A DNA stretch of 64,000 bases from contig OZ253954.1 in assembly GCA_965267405.1 (NCBI GenBank), forward strand, positions 3,224,001-3,288,000, in the 5' to 3' direction. This document shows, one piece after another, positions 25,337-35,617 of the stretch. A program made the position numbers and the translations under genes. Source of the stretch: JAPPOI01 sp028818055. Lineage in GTDB: Bacteria > Pseudomonadota > Alphaproteobacteria > Rhodobacterales > Rhodobacteraceae. Each line of letters opens with the position of its first letter. Position 1 is the stretch's first letter. The notes beneath the pieces were generated by a model. The model did not search any database. It saw only the letters and a program-made list of their open reading frames with translations, and was not told the DNA's origin.

Positions 25337-25771
25337 TTACGAATATCTCGAGGCTAGGGCGCGCATCGCCAAAGCGTAACTTTGAATGCCGAACCCAGAT
25401 ACAATGCCGATCGCCGCAGGTGTCAGGTAGCTGTGATGCCGAAAGCTCTCGCGCGAATGGATATTCGAGATGTGAACCTCCACAGCTGGTACGTCCACAG
25501 ACTTCAAAGCATCATGAAGTGCCACAGATGTATGCGAGTAAGCACCAGCGTTAAGAACGATGCCATCGACAGTCGTGCGAGCTTCGTGGATCTTATCGAT
25601 CAGTGCGCCTTCGTGATTGGATTGAAAGAACGAAACGCTCAAACCCAGTTCGGTCGCCGTGTCGCGGCACAATGCTTCGATATCTTCAATGGTATCTGAA
25701 CCATAAACTTCCGGCTGGCGTGTTCCCAGCAGGTTCAAGTTCGGACCATTTATGACCAATACGGATGACAT
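25337..25771 (-). CDS. aroQ: 3-dehydroquinate dehydratase, type II
   Basis: Third step of the shikimate pathway: dehydration of 3-dehydroquinate to 3-dehydroshikimate. The 144-residue protein starts with the flexible-loop motif VINGPNLNLLGTRQPEVYG, which carries the catalytic Arg and Tyr, and has the later GAYSHTSVALHDAL and VEVHISNIHSRESFRHHS with the active-site His. It is first in a two-gene unit with the LuxR regulator. The DAHP synthase of the same pathway lies 12 kb to the right. Confidence 0.96.
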   Translation of the reverse strand: MSSVLVINGPNLNLLGTRQPEVYGSDTIEDIEALCRDTATELGLSVSFFQSNHEGALIDKIHEARTTVDGIVLNAGAYSHTSVALHDALKSVDVPAVEVHISNIHSRESFRHHSYLTPAAIGIVSGFGIQSYALAMRALASRYS

Positions 25772-25969
25772 CAGATTGTCCTGTGCGTGTTAGCGTGGCT
25801 TCGACAATCGGGTGTACCAGCAGAAAGTTCTTCAGATCAACTGCTTAACAGTAGCGGCTTAAAGCTGTTGTCGCGTAACATCACAGATGGTGGGGGATGA
25901 AGTGGCTAATACGAGAGGCCTTGCTTAGCGCCATAGCAATTTTCGCATAATCGGTATTATGTTAAATAT

Positions 25970-26659
25970 CTAGCCGAGCGCGTATCCTGCACCACGCACC
26001 GTTCTGATTGGGTCAGTTCCACCGTGCATACACAGGGCTTTTCGTAAACGCCCGATGTGCACGTCAACGGTACGAGTATCAACGTAAATGTCTCGGCCCC
26101 ACACACGGTCAAGGAGTTGTTCCCGGGACCATACGCGTCCAGGCTTTTCCATAAATGTACTCAGAAGCCTGAATTCAGTTGGGCCGAGTTTTATTTCTTT
26201 TGCGTTGCGGTCGACACGATGCGTTTCGCTGTCCAGGGTGATGTCGTCGAACTCAAGCCGTTCGCCAACCGATGATGGTCGTGTTCGACGTAACTGGGTG
26301 CGAACGCGCGCCATGAGCTCGACGACAGAATACGGTTTGACCATGTAGTCGTCGGCGCCAGTCTCAAGCCCGCGAACCTTGTCTACTTCTTCGCTACGGG
26401 CGCTTAACATAATAATTGGCACATTTCGTGTCGCCGAACCTGCCTTTAGTCGCCGGCAAATTTCGATGCCTGATACGCCTGGAAGCATCCAATCCAACAG
26501 TATGATGTCTGGAGCGATCTCATCGACCAATAAAAGCGCTTCATCGCCAGTTTGGGCTTTCGAGACATGAAAACCCTCTGCCTCAAGATTATAAGTCAGC
26601 ACTTCAAGCTGGGCTGTCTCGTCTTCGACAACCAGCACACTTGGCGCTTCCATAACCAT
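25970..26659 (-). CDS. phoB: Phosphate regulon response regulator PhoB
   Basis: OmpR-type response regulator that activates phosphate-starvation genes after phosphorylation by PhoR. The receiver domain has the acidic pair in VVEDETAQ, the phospho-accepting Asp in IILLDWMLPGVSGIE, and the Lys in MVKPYSVVELMARV. The C-terminal winged helix carries LGPTEFRLLSTFMEKPGRVW and TVDVHIGRLRKAL. I place the start at the ATG at 26659 behind GAGGGAT; an ATG at 26653 is possible. It is the last gene of the phoR-pst-phoU-phoB cluster, 7 bp after phoU. Confidence 0.96.
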   Translation of the reverse strand: MVMEAPSVLVVEDETAQLEVLTYNLEAEGFHVSKAQTGDEALLLVDEIAPDIILLDWMLPGVSGIEICRRLKAGSATRNVPIIMLSARSEEVDKVRGLETGADDYMVKPYSVVELMARVRTQLRRTRPSSVGERLEFDDITLDSETHRVDRNAKEIKLGPTEFRLLSTFMEKPGRVWSREQLLDRVWGRDIYVDTRTVDVHIGRLRKALCMHGGTDPIRTVRGAGYALG

Positions 26660-26666
26660 CAATCAG

Positions 26667-27374
26667 TTATCCCTCTGATAAATATGGTGTTTTATCGTGT
26701 TTGGGGCGCGCGTCATCTGGCATACTACCGGTGACCAGATAGACCACCTGCTCTGCGATGGATGTGACGTGGTCGCCCATACGTTCGATGTTCTTGGCAA
26801 TAAAATGCATGTGCATACAGGCTGTGATGTTGCGTGGGTCTTCCATCATGTGTGTTAGAAGCTCTCTGAACATCGCCGTGTACATCTGGTCGACATCCTC
26901 GTCGCGAAGGATAACTTGTTCCGCAAGTTCCGCATCTCTTTGGTTGTAGGCATCCAGTGCGTCTTTGAGCATGAGTTGCACTTCGCGTGACATACGACGA
27001 ATTGATGCCGGTGCACCGGGAACCTGAGGCAAGTCAGCAAGAACTGACGTTCGCTTCGCCATGTTCTTCGCATAGTCGCCGCAACGCTCAAGGTTGGCGC
27101 TGATCTTGATGACTGTCAAAACAGTTCGAAGGTCGCTCGCGGTCGGCGCACGAAGTGCAATAACGCGAGCACTTTCTTCATTAACTTTCTCTTCTAAAGC
27201 ATCAATTTCTTTATCTTTTTTGCGAATCTTTTCAGCCGTTTCAACGTCGCGTTCTTCAAGCGATGTCGCGGCTTCTGTGATGGCAGTTTCAACCATGCCA
27301 CCCATTTTCATCAGGATGGCCTGAATGGCTTCGAGATCGCGGTCAAAGGCTGAAGCAATGTGTTGGTCTTGCAT
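26667..27374 (-). CDS. phoU: Phosphate-uptake accessory protein PhoU
   Basis: A 235-residue two-repeat helical protein that restrains PhoR signalling and PstSCAB when phosphate is ample. Each half has the family metal-binding E/DxxxD pattern: KIRKKDKEIDALEEKVNEES in the first and EQVILRDEDVDQMYTAMF in the second, with LERCGDYAKNMAKR and IERMGDHVTSIAEQ completing the sites. It lies 11 bp after pstB and 7 bp before phoB. Confidence 0.97.
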   Translation of the reverse strand: MQDQHIASAFDRDLEAIQAILMKMGGMVETAITEAATSLEERDVETAEKIRKKDKEIDALEEKVNEESARVIALRAPTASDLRTVLTVIKISANLERCGDYAKNMAKRTSVLADLPQVPGAPASIRRMSREVQLMLKDALDAYNQRDAELAEQVILRDEDVDQMYTAMFRELLTHMMEDPRNITACMHMHFIAKNIERMGDHVTSIAEQVVYLVTGSMPDDARPKHDKTPYLSEG

Positions 27375-27385
27375 TTTGAGATCCC

Positions 27386-28183
<798 letters not shown>

Positions 28184-28199
28184 AAGTCGCCTCTCCCCT

Positions 28200-29525
28200 T
28201 TACCAACGGCGCTCGAACCGGCGGCGCAGGATGATTGCGATCGTGTTCATTGTGAGGAGGAATATCAGAAGGACGATAATTCCACCCCATGCTTTTTCGT
28301 AGAAGCTCACGTCTGCACGCGCCGCCCACGTGTAGATCTGCGCGGGCATTGCAGAGTTCGGATCAGTAAACCCACCCAGGAAGCTGTCGGGATACCCGCG
28401 GGCAACAAATCCGACCATGCCAATCAGCAAAAGTGGAGCGGTTTCACCCAATGCTTGAGCCAGACCAATAATGGTTCCAGTCAGAATGCCAGGCATCGCC
28501 AAAGGCAACACGTGATGGAAGACTGCTTGCATACGAGACGCGCCAAGACCAAGGGCGGCATCCCGGATAGACGGCGGTACGGCTTTCAAAGCAGCGCGTG
28601 TGGAAATGATTATCGTTGGTAGGGTCATCAACGTCAAAACCAGACCGCCAACAATCGGTGCAGACTGCGGCAAGTGCATGAATTGAATGAACACTGCGAG
28701 GCCCAAGATGCCGAATACAATCGATGGGACAGCTGCAAGGTTCGATATGTTGACCTCAATCAGATCGGTGAACCGGTTCTGAGGCGCAAATTCCTCAAGA
28801 TAGATCGAGGCGGCTACACCAATTGGCAGCGATAAGAATAGGACCACCAGCATCATGAAGAACGAACCGACTACCGAAGCGCCGATACCCGCACCGCCCG
28901 GATTATCAACGCCAGTGTCGGTTCCGGTGATGAAGTTCCAATTGAAAACGCTCCGGATAATCCCTGCGTCCGCCAAAGCGTCAACCAGATCAAGGTCTGA
29001 CTTTTGAAGAAAGCGGCTGTCCGTCATGTTCTCACGCGTCACTCTCCCTTTGAAATAGCCATCAACACGAGATGACGCGGGAAGTTCGAAATTGACCGGT
29101 GTACCTATTTGGCCGGTGTTTTCGCGGAAGTACTCGCGAATAGTACCGCCCGTTTTTCCCAAAAGGCGCTCAATCGCGGCTTCATCAAACTCAACCGAGA
29201 TCCCCTGCTCGGTAAGTTTGCTCTGAAGCGCCTGGTTGAAGTAACCTTGATAGGCTTTTGTCTTGAAAAGTTGGCCTTCGGCTTCGTCGAACTGCTCTTG
29301 TGTCAGTGTCAGATCCACACTCACGACAGCATTCGTGAACGCAGGAAGACCCGACCGAACAATCGAAACAGCCAGAACAACCAAGAAAAAGAGACCAACC
29401 GAGATCGCGGCAATGCCATATGCCTTGAAACGCTTTTCGGCAGCGTTGCGTTTGCGAATGTTTCCGTCAGTCCTTTTTATCGATGACTTCGGAAGCGGTG
29501 AGGAATTCGCGGATGCGTCGGTCAT
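28200..29525 (-). CDS. pstA: Phosphate ABC transporter permease PstA
   Basis: Integral membrane subunit of the phosphate importer. At 441 residues it is longer than the enterobacterial protein because a soluble, presumably periplasmic, insertion of about 140 residues (with [17 protein letters not shown]) follows the first membrane segment. The C-terminal permease domain has [20 protein letters not shown] and [20 protein letters not shown], the EAA-type loop that contacts PstB. The start overlaps the end of pstC by 4 bp. Confidence 0.96.
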   Translation of the reverse strand: MTDASANSSPLPKSSIKRTDGNIRKRNAAEKRFKAYGIAAISVGLFFLVVLAVSIVRSGLPAFTNAVVSVDLTLTQEQFDEAEGQLFKTKAYQGYFNQALQSKLTEQGISVEFDEAAIERLLGKTGGTIREYFRENTGQIGTPVNFELPASSRVDGYFKGRVTRENMTDSRFLQKSDLDLVDALADAGIIRSVFNWNFITGTDTGVDNPGGAGIGASVVGSFFMMLVVLFLSLPIGVAASIYLEEFAPQNRFTDLIEVNISNLAAVPSIVFGILGLAVFIQFMHLPQSAPIVGGLVLTLMTLPTIIISTRAALKAVPPSIRDAALGLGASRMQAVFHHVLPLAMPGILTGTIIGLAQALGETAPLLLIGMVGFVARGYPDSFLGGFTDPNSAMPAQIYTWAARADVSFYEKAWGGIIVLLIFLLTMNTIAIILRRRFERRW

Positions 29526-31003
29526 TCGTACTGCTCCCGGTATTTACGGACGATATAAAGCGCAAAGACGTTCAGTCCGAGCGTCAGAACAAAAAGCGTC
29601 ATTCCAAGTGCGAAAGCCACCAGCGCTTCTGGAGACGCGAAGTCCGAGTCTCCTGTCAGCTGCGATACGATTTTTGCTGTGACTGTGGTCATGGCTTCGA
29701 AGGGGTTCAGGCTAAGTCGGGCGGCGGCCCCTGCCCCAAGGACGACAATCATTGTCTCACCAATTGCGCGCGACGTGGCCAAAAGTATCGCGCCAACAAT
29801 CCCCGGCAATGCTGCTGGAAGCACGACTTGCTTGATCGTTTCAGACTTCGTGGCGCCAAGACCGTAAGAACCATCGCGCATCGCTTGAGGCACAGCGTTG
29901 ATGATGTCGTCGGAAAGTGAACTGACAAACGGGATCAACATGATGCCCATGACAAGGCCAGCGGTGATGACCGCCCTGCCACCACCCTGCCAGCTAACGC
30001 CAAGTAGCCCGCCATCGCCAAAAACACTGACCAAAAGCGGGCCGACCGTCAGCAGCGCGAAAAGTCCGTAAACGATCGTGGGAATGCCAGCGAGGATTTC
30101 GAGCATAGGTTTTGCAATCGCACGCACGCGTGGGCTTGCATACTCGGACAAATAAACGGCTGAAAACAACCCCACTGGAACGGAAACGAGCAACGCCACG
30201 ATCGAGATATAAAGTGTACCCCACAAGAGCGGCAGGATGCCAAGCGAAGATGAACCGCCGCGTCCCGAGAAACTGGGTGCCCACTCCAGCAAAGTGAAGA
30301 AATCAAGCGCGGGATAAAGGCGGAAGAATTCAATCGTATTGAAAATCAGCGACAAGACGATCCCGATCGTCGTCAGAATTGCAATCGATGCGGCTCCGAT
30401 CAGCAATGCCCGAATACCTTGCTCGACGACATTTCTTGCACGGAAACTTGGTTTGGACTCGCGAATGGCCCAGAGAGCCCCAGCCGCCGCAACCATGATC
30501 ACGGCAATTGACATCAATGCGTAGCCAGCGGACGACATTGCACGAAACTGTTGCGCGGCGCGTACGACTGGCTTCGTAATCGCCGAGGTCACCACCGCCC
30601 CGGACTCTTTCAGTTTTTCAGTGACGACTTCGACTTCGATCTCGGGGTTGGCCGCTGCATCTTCGGTCATGTTGCCGCTGTTGACAGCTTGCTCCAAGCC
30701 TTCTGCGGTCCGCACCACTTCAGCCATCAGAAGACCGCGGGACGACCCTTCACGGATTTCGCTGTCTGGAATTTCACCGGAAACAACACTGCTGACGTAA
30801 AACGGCTGTGCCAGCAACCAAAGAATCAGAATGCCACCGGCTGGAACGATCGATTTAAGGAAAACATTCCATCCGTAATAAGACGGAAGCGAATGAAGGC
30901 CCCGGCTGTTGCCTCCTGCAGCACTCAATGCACGAGATCGGCCAATCAAATAGCCGACGGATGCAACTCCCACCACGATGATTAGCAGCCAAAATATCGG
31001 CAT
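29522..31003 (-). CDS. pstC: Phosphate ABC transporter permease PstC
   Basis: Partner permease of PstA. The protein is 493 residues with about eight hydrophobic segments; the first part (1-210), including an insertion near 85-150, is an alphaproteobacterial extension not seen in the E. coli protein. The coupling loop GSYGLGATKSETIKQVVLP and the following TRAIGETMIVVLGAG are characteristic of the family. pstA starts at its stop codon with a 4-bp overlap. It follows pstS by 88 bp. Confidence 0.95.
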   Translation of the reverse strand: MPIFWLLIIVVGVASVGYLIGRSRALSAAGGNSRGLHSLPSYYGWNVFLKSIVPAGGILILWLLAQPFYVSSVVSGEIPDSEIREGSSRGLLMAEVVRTAEGLEQAVNSGNMTEDAAANPEIEVEVVTEKLKESGAVVTSAITKPVVRAAQQFRAMSSAGYALMSIAVIMVAAAGALWAIRESKPSFRARNVVEQGIRALLIGAASIAILTTIGIVLSLIFNTIEFFRLYPALDFFTLLEWAPSFSGRGGSSSLGILPLLWGTLYISIVALLVSVPVGLFSAVYLSEYASPRVRAIAKPMLEILAGIPTIVYGLFALLTVGPLLVSVFGDGGLLGVSWQGGGRAVITAGLVMGIMLIPFVSSLSDDIINAVPQAMRDGSYGLGATKSETIKQVVLPAALPGIVGAILLATSRAIGETMIVVLGAGAAARLSLNPFEAMTTVTAKIVSQLTGDSDFASPEALVAFALGMTLFVLTLGLNVFALYIVRKYREQYE

Positions 31004-31091
31004 CTAACCCCCCGCCTCTTCTTTCTTCTTAAACGTCCTAAAAGGATTTTTGGGGCGACGAAATATGCCGCCCCGTCGCAGGTAACCCCGC

Positions 31092-32135
31092 TTAGTTCAT
31101 TGCATCGCTTAGTGTCTGCTCATCCATGACTGCCTTTTGAACAACGCCGAGCTCCGGATCAGAAACGAGGCCGTAGTTGGCCAGTGGACCGGACGGACCC
31201 GCGAGTTCGTCAGCGACGAAAAACATTGCGTATTCTTTCAGACCTGGAATGACGCCGATGTGCGCTTTCTTCAGGTAGAAGTACAGCGGACGCGACACCG
31301 GGTATTCACCGGACGCGATGGTTGCTGTCGACGGCTCGACACCAGCCATTGTTGCGACTTTCAGCTTGTCGGTGTTGTTCTCGTAGAATGCCAGACCGAA
31401 AACACCGATGCCGTTTACGTTGGCGTCAATCGACGCAAGGGTCTCGGTATAGTCACCGTCGATGTCAACGGCGCGACCATCGGCCATAACCTCAAGACAG
31501 GCATCTTCGGCATCATCTTCAGACATGCCACCAGCCATCATGGCTTCCATTGCACCGGTTGCTTCACAACCAGCCGCAACAACTTTTTCTTCGAACACTT
31601 CGCGTGTGCCGTGCTTGGTGCCGGGGATAAAGGCCAGGATGTCTTCTGCTGGCAGGCCAGGATTGAAGTCCGACCACTTAGTGTGCGGATTGTCGACCAG
31701 TTCGCCATTCACCATGACCTTCGGGGCCAAGGCATTGAAAATGTCAGACTGTGTGAAAGCAGTGTAGGCAGGGCCTGTTTTTTGGCTCGCAAAAACAATT
31801 CCGTCGTACCCGATACGAACTTCAATGATGTCGGTCACACCATTTTCAGCGCATGCCTTGATCTCTTTTTCGCGAATTTTCCGCGACGCATTTGCGACGT
31901 CGGTGTGCTCGGTGCCCACGCCCTGGCAGAAGCGCTTGAGGCCAGCCGACGAACCGCCCGATTCAACGACCGGAGTTGGGAAATCTGTGTTTTCTCCAAA
32001 AGCCTCCGCGACGATCGAAGCGTATGGAAGAACCGTAGAAGAGCCTGCGACCTGAACCTGGTCCCGGGCGACCGCGTTAGTTGCGGTCAGAGCGACGATC
32101 GCCAAGGCAGAAGCGGTCAACTTCGCATGCAGCAT
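31092..32135 (-). CDS. pstS: Phosphate-binding periplasmic protein PstS
   Basis: Periplasmic high-affinity phosphate receptor of the Pst transporter. The 347-residue precursor has a signal peptide (MLHAKLTASALAIVALTATN, cut near AVA-RD) and the family start QVAGSSTVLPYASIVAEAF. Phosphate-site elements include GSSAGLKRFC, a segment with ASRKI, and FIPGTKHGTREVFEE. The ATG at 32135 follows CAGGAGTAATAT. A triple Pho box lies about 63-102 bp upstream. The paired Cys residues suggest disulfides in the periplasm. Confidence 0.96.
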   Translation of the reverse strand: MLHAKLTASALAIVALTATNAVARDQVQVAGSSTVLPYASIVAEAFGENTDFPTPVVESGGSSAGLKRFCQGVGTEHTDVANASRKIREKEIKACAENGVTDIIEVRIGYDGIVFASQKTGPAYTAFTQSDIFNALAPKVMVNGELVDNPHTKWSDFNPGLPAEDILAFIPGTKHGTREVFEEKVVAAGCEATGAMEAMMAGGMSEDDAEDACLEVMADGRAVDIDGDYTETLASIDANVNGIGVFGLAFYENNTDKLKVATMAGVEPSTATIASGEYPVSRPLYFYLKKAHIGVIPGLKEYAMFFVADELAGPSGPLANYGLVSDPELGVVQKAVMDEQTLSDAMN

Positions 32136-32197
32136 GATATTACTCCTGAGTGTACTGGTCGCCCCACGCGACCTCGGGCACTTGCTAGCCATTCGCA

Positions 32198-32237
32198 CTG
32201 AAACTTTTGCGACAGTTCTGTAACAGTTTTATGAAAG
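32198..32237 (-). promoter_or_regulatory. Pho box: PhoB-binding direct repeats upstream of pstS
   Basis: Read on the minus strand the region is CTTTCAT-AAAA-CTGTTAC-AGAA-CTGTCGC-AAAA-GTTTCAG, that is 7-bp half-sites spaced by 4-bp A-rich linkers with an 11-bp period. This is the classic Pho box layout (consensus CTGTCAT); three half-sites match well and a fourth is weaker. It lies 63 bp upstream of pstS and after the phoR stop, so it should drive pstSCAB-phoU-phoB under phosphate starvation. Confidence 0.88.
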
Positions 32238-32297
32238 CCGGGCAGATGATGGGGGGGACGTAGCGTCAAGCCGCAGGTCAAAAAACCAGTTAGCGAC

Positions 32298-33338
32298 CTA
32301 CTCCGGCAGAAATGCAGGCAAAATCACTGAAACGGTTGTGCCCTCACCCATTTCACTCTCAAACCTCAGCCTTCCGCGATGGCGGTTCACGATGTGCTTA
32401 ACAATGGCAAGCCCAAGCCCGGTTCCGCCCATTTCCCGTGATCGATGAGAATCGATTCGATAGAAACGCTCGGCTAGTCTTGGAAGGTGAAGCGGATCAA
32501 TTCCTTCGCCGGTATCCCGGATAGTTAGGATGACAGCTGGGCCACGGACCATTGGGTGCCGTTCAACGCTTTCGAGCGCGAAGAAAACTTCACTACCCTT
32601 ACCGGAGTACTTGATCGCGTTTTCCAGCAGATTTGTTATGACCTGGGATAATTGATCAGAGTCGCCAACAACGTCTGTTTTCGTCGACTGGTCGGGTCCG
32701 GAAATTTTCACGTCGTTTTCCGCCGCCAAGGGCGACAAAGCGTTGATGACGGAATGAGAAAGGCCAACCAATTCTACTGTGTCGCTAGGACGGACACGTT
32801 CCTCAGATTCAACCCGGTTCAAGGACAGCAAATCCTGCACAAGACGGTTCATCCGAAGCCCTTCGCGTTCCATGATCGTAAGGAACCGCTCTTGCGCTTT
32901 GGGATCATCCCGCGCCGCTCCGCGTAACGTCTCGATGAAGCCAAGCAGGGCCGTCAGCGGCGTTTTCAACTCGTGGCTTACATTCGCCACGAAATCCCGC
33001 CGTTGCTTTTCCGCGTCTTCGACTGCGGTTTGGTCCTCGAAGGAGATGAGAATTTCATCTGTGTCACCAACAGCGGCGATGTGCGCCAGCCATGTCATGT
33101 CGCGTCGTGCAATCGTGGTCAGATATCGGGCCGTCCCTGGCTCTTTTGTTTTTCGGACCGTTTCGACAGCATCAAGCAGCTGCGGCTGGCGAATTATCGC
33201 AATGTGATGCCTGCCCAAAATTCCATCACCGAAAATCTGTCTTGCACCAGCATTCGCGGCGTAAATGCGCTCATCAGCACCCAAAAGTAGCGCTGGATAC
33301 GGCAGAGAATTGATAATGGCTTCAGACACTTGACCCAA
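32298..33338 (-). CDS. phoR: Phosphate-sensing histidine kinase PhoR, without membrane segments
   Basis: Histidine kinase of the phosphate regulon. Residues about 1-110 are a PAS domain (LPYPALLLGADERIYAANAG), about 115-180 the HisKA domain with the phospho-acceptor in FVANVSHELKTPLTALLG, and the rest the ATPase domain with LSQVITNLLENAIKYS, DTGEGIDP and GGTGLGLAIVKH. Unlike E. coli PhoR no hydrophobic N-terminal segment is present from this start. The frame begins at a TTG (33338) or GTG (33329); no in-frame ATG is near, so the start is uncertain. It opens the phosphate cluster, 162 bp before pstS. Confidence 0.92.
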   Translation of the reverse strand: MGQVSEAIINSLPYPALLLGADERIYAANAGARQIFGDGILGRHHIAIIRQPQLLDAVETVRKTKEPGTARYLTTIARRDMTWLAHIAAVGDTDEILISFEDQTAVEDAEKQRRDFVANVSHELKTPLTALLGFIETLRGAARDDPKAQERFLTIMEREGLRMNRLVQDLLSLNRVESEERVRPSDTVELVGLSHSVINALSPLAAENDVKISGPDQSTKTDVVGDSDQLSQVITNLLENAIKYSGKGSEVFFALESVERHPMVRGPAVILTIRDTGEGIDPLHLPRLAERFYRIDSHRSREMGGTGLGLAIVKHIVNRHRGRLRFESEMGEGTTVSVILPAFLPE

Positions 33339-33365
33339 ACATTGGCGAAATTGATCTAAGTAGCT

Positions 33366-33394
33366 TCTATTCCAGTCATTGGCGAAAGTGTCAA
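33366..33394 (-). promoter_or_regulatory. Possible sigma-70-type promoter for phoR
   Basis: On the minus strand TTGACA (33394-33389) is separated by 17 bp from AATAGA (33371-33366), about 28 bp upstream of the proposed phoR start. The -35 hexamer is perfect and the -10 hexamer is weak. It is a visual call only. Confidence 0.35.
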
Positions 33395-33519
33395 AATTTC
33401 ACGCCTTGACTTTGGCAAGACAACCTATACGAGTATAGTAAGAGCTTAACCAACCAAAGAAAAACTAATCGAATTTTAGTCCGGCAGAATTCCTTCTGCA
33501 TTCTAATTATGGATTGGAA

Positions 33520-33936
33520 ATGAGCCGTCGGGAACCGATAGTGATAGATTTCAACGACTTTCGACACCGCGACTTCGGGAGCCAAGAGGTTGTGCTGCTT
33601 GCAATTGACGACCTTGTGCACACACCTGAGTCGGGCCAAGAAATTGCGAATGGTGGAGTCTTCACGGCGGCCGCATTCAAGGATTTATCAGCCGAGCTGC
33701 TGCACCAGTTTGAACCAACAATTGTTGTTTCTCCGGTCATGGCGAAAGGCTTTGACTGCAAAGATCTCGCTGAGAAGCTGGTGCGGCTTGGATATGCCGG
33801 AATGTACCGTGCATTTGCCGATCATTTTCCGCGTCCAGCCATGATCGAGCGTGAAGTCGCAGACGCATTCCCCGACTTGGATTTTGCAATTGTAACCGCG
33901 GAATCCGGCAGTCAGAGGGCATCCAAAGCGTCTTGA
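33520..33936 (+). CDS. Conserved hypothetical protein
   Basis: A 138-residue soluble protein I do not recognise. The sequence has an alternating beta-alpha look: VVLLAIDDLVH, EPTIVVSPVMAKGFDC with a Pro-rich loop, LGYAGMYRAFADHFPRPAMI and a final beta strand LDFAIVTAE. That arrangement would fit a flavodoxin- or Rossmann-like fold, but no motif secures it. The ATG at 33520 is behind GGATTGGA. It diverges from phoR and its last 25 bp overlap the 3' end of the convergent PLP enzyme gene. The reading frame and spacing are good evidence that it is real. Confidence 0.7.
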   Translation: MSRREPIVIDFNDFRHRDFGSQEVVLLAIDDLVHTPESGQEIANGGVFTAAAFKDLSAELLHQFEPTIVVSPVMAKGFDCKDLAEKLVRLGYAGMYRAFADHFPRPAMIEREVADAFPDLDFAIVTAESGSQRASKAS

Positions 33937-35084
33937 AACGCTCCGATTAGGCCGTCTGGATTTTCGCAACCTACGGACACCCGGAAGAAGCCCTCAGAAA
34001 TGCCCAAGGCATTCCGTTGTTCTTCGCTCATTGCCCGATGCGATGACGTCGGTGGGTGGCTGAGAGTTGTGGCAACGTCTCCCAGCGTCGGGGCAAAGCT
34101 GATCCCACTGGCCGCTCGAATGAACGCATTCACTTTCTGGCGGCCACCTTCGACTTCGAAGCTGACCATGTGGCCACCCTCGCCGTTTAGGAGTGAGACT
34201 GCGCGATTGTGATCGGGATGATCGCGACGGGTCGGATAAATCACGCGCTTCACTGCGGAATGCTCAGCAAGTCGATCGGCGAGACGTGCCGCAGTCGTTG
34301 TCGTGCGTTCATATCGCAATTCAAAAGAATAGAGTCCCCGTTCGGCAAGCCAGCAATCGAACGGAGATGCCGTAAAGCCATATGTTGCGGACAAGACGCC
34401 GAACCGCTCGTTCAGACCGGGATCTTTCGCAACAATATACCCAAGGGTTGCGTCAGAATGGCCAGACAGCAGCTTTGTCACCGAGTGCAGCACAATATCA
34501 GCGCCAATGGTAAACGGCTGCAAACCCAGCGGCGTGGCAAAGGTATTGTCGACGGCGACGAGAACACCATGACGATGCGCCAGTTCCACGATCCCCGCGA
34601 TATCGGATACGCGCAGTGTTGGGTTCGAAACCGTCTCAATCAAGATCAGCTTTGTTTTCGGCGTAATGGCGGCTTCGATTGCCCCCAAATCAGTTGGATC
34701 TGCCAGAGATGTATCGATCCCAAGACGAGGTAATTCTTCGGTCATCAACCGTAGCGACCGACCATACAATTGATCGGCACCTACCACGTGATCCCCCGCC
34801 GAAGCGGTCGCCAAAAGCGCCAGCGAGACTGCGGCCATGCCTGATCCCACAACGCTGCCACCTTCGGCACCTTCCATTGCATCAAGCAATGAGGCCAAAA
34901 CTGTCGCGTTGGGGTGCCCCTCTCTCGCATATGTGTAACCTGCAATCTCGCCTTCATATTGTTGATCAAGGGTATCGGCGTCGTCGGACGCGTACACAAC
35001 GGATGGCATCAATGGCGACACAACCGGACGGCTCGCGCTTTCTGGCCAGCGTGCACGCAAAAGGCGTTTGGGATCTGTGCTCAT
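33912..35084 (-). CDS. Cys/Met metabolism PLP enzyme (cystathionine gamma-synthase/lyase-like)
   Basis: A 390-residue fold-type I PLP enzyme of the trans-sulfuration group. Recognisable elements are GYTYAREGHPNATVLASLL near the start, the PLP-contacting GSGMAAVSLALLA, the cofactor Asp in VAVDNTFATP, and the Schiff-base Lys in SVTKLLSGHSDATLG. The C-terminal HPPTSSHRAMS and GFFRVSVGCENPDGL are standard. Homologues act on cystathionine, O-acyl-homoserine or methionine; motif reading does not separate these. It is the last gene of the yicC-gmk-carbonic anhydrase operon with a 4-bp overlap, an unexpected context for sulfur metabolism. Confidence 0.92.
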   Translation of the reverse strand: MSTDPKRLLRARWPESASRPVVSPLMPSVVYASDDADTLDQQYEGEIAGYTYAREGHPNATVLASLLDAMEGAEGGSVVGSGMAAVSLALLATASAGDHVVGADQLYGRSLRLMTEELPRLGIDTSLADPTDLGAIEAAITPKTKLILIETVSNPTLRVSDIAGIVELAHRHGVLVAVDNTFATPLGLQPFTIGADIVLHSVTKLLSGHSDATLGYIVAKDPGLNERFGVLSATYGFTASPFDCWLAERGLYSFELRYERTTTTAARLADRLAEHSAVKRVIYPTRRDHPDHNRAVSLLNGEGGHMVSFEVEGGRQKVNAFIRAASGISFAPTLGDVATTLSHPPTSSHRAMSEEQRNALGISEGFFRVSVGCENPDGLIGAFQDALDAL

Positions 35085-35617
35085 GAAGAAGAAACCTTGG
35101 ACAAACCATCAAGATATTGGCGCATCCGGTTCTGATAGTGTTGAGCTGACTGAAGATTTTTCGCGCGATCTTCATCGCTTAATGATCGAACGATTTTTCC
35201 TGGCATTCCCATCACGAGACTCCCGTCCGGGATCTCTTTGCCTTCGGTGATGAGCGCACCTGCCCCAATCAAGCATCCCTTGCCGATTTTTGCACCGTTT
35301 AGGATCGTCGCCCCCATACCAATCAGCGTACCGTCGCCAATGACGCATCCATGTATCATCGCTTTGTGACCGATCGTGCAATTTGAACCGATGATCACCG
35401 GAAAACCGGGGTCGGCGTGCATCACGGTGTTTTCTTGAATGTTGCTACCGGATCCGATGGTCAGCGTCTCCGTATCGCCGCGCAGTGTTGCGCCGAACCA
35501 GATGGAAACATCCTTTGAGATAACGACGTCTCCAACGACGTTCGCATCTGGTGCAATCCAGTAATCACCTTCATCCGGGAGATCTGGTGAAACTCCGTTA
35601 AGCGAATAGATCGTCAT
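35081..35617 (-). CDS. Gamma-carbonic-anhydrase-family protein (left-handed beta-helix)
   Basis: A 178-residue hexapeptide-repeat protein. Repeats such as [37 protein letters not shown] and [16 protein letters not shown] form the trimeric left-handed beta-helix of the gamma-class carbonic anhydrases. The three zinc-ligand His are visible in [16 protein letters not shown]. Related proteins (YrdA, PaaY, CaiE) have various or uncertain activity, so carbonic anhydrase function is not assured. It overlaps gmk and the PLP enzyme gene by 4 bp each. Confidence 0.92.
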   Translation of the reverse strand: MTIYSLNGVSPDLPDEGDYWIAPDANVVGDVVISKDVSIWFGATLRGDTETLTIGSGSNIQENTVMHADPGFPVIIGSNCTIGHKAMIHGCVIGDGTLIGMGATILNGAKIGKGCLIGAGALITEGKEIPDGSLVMGMPGKIVRSLSDEDRAKNLQSAQHYQNRMRQYLDGLSKVSSS

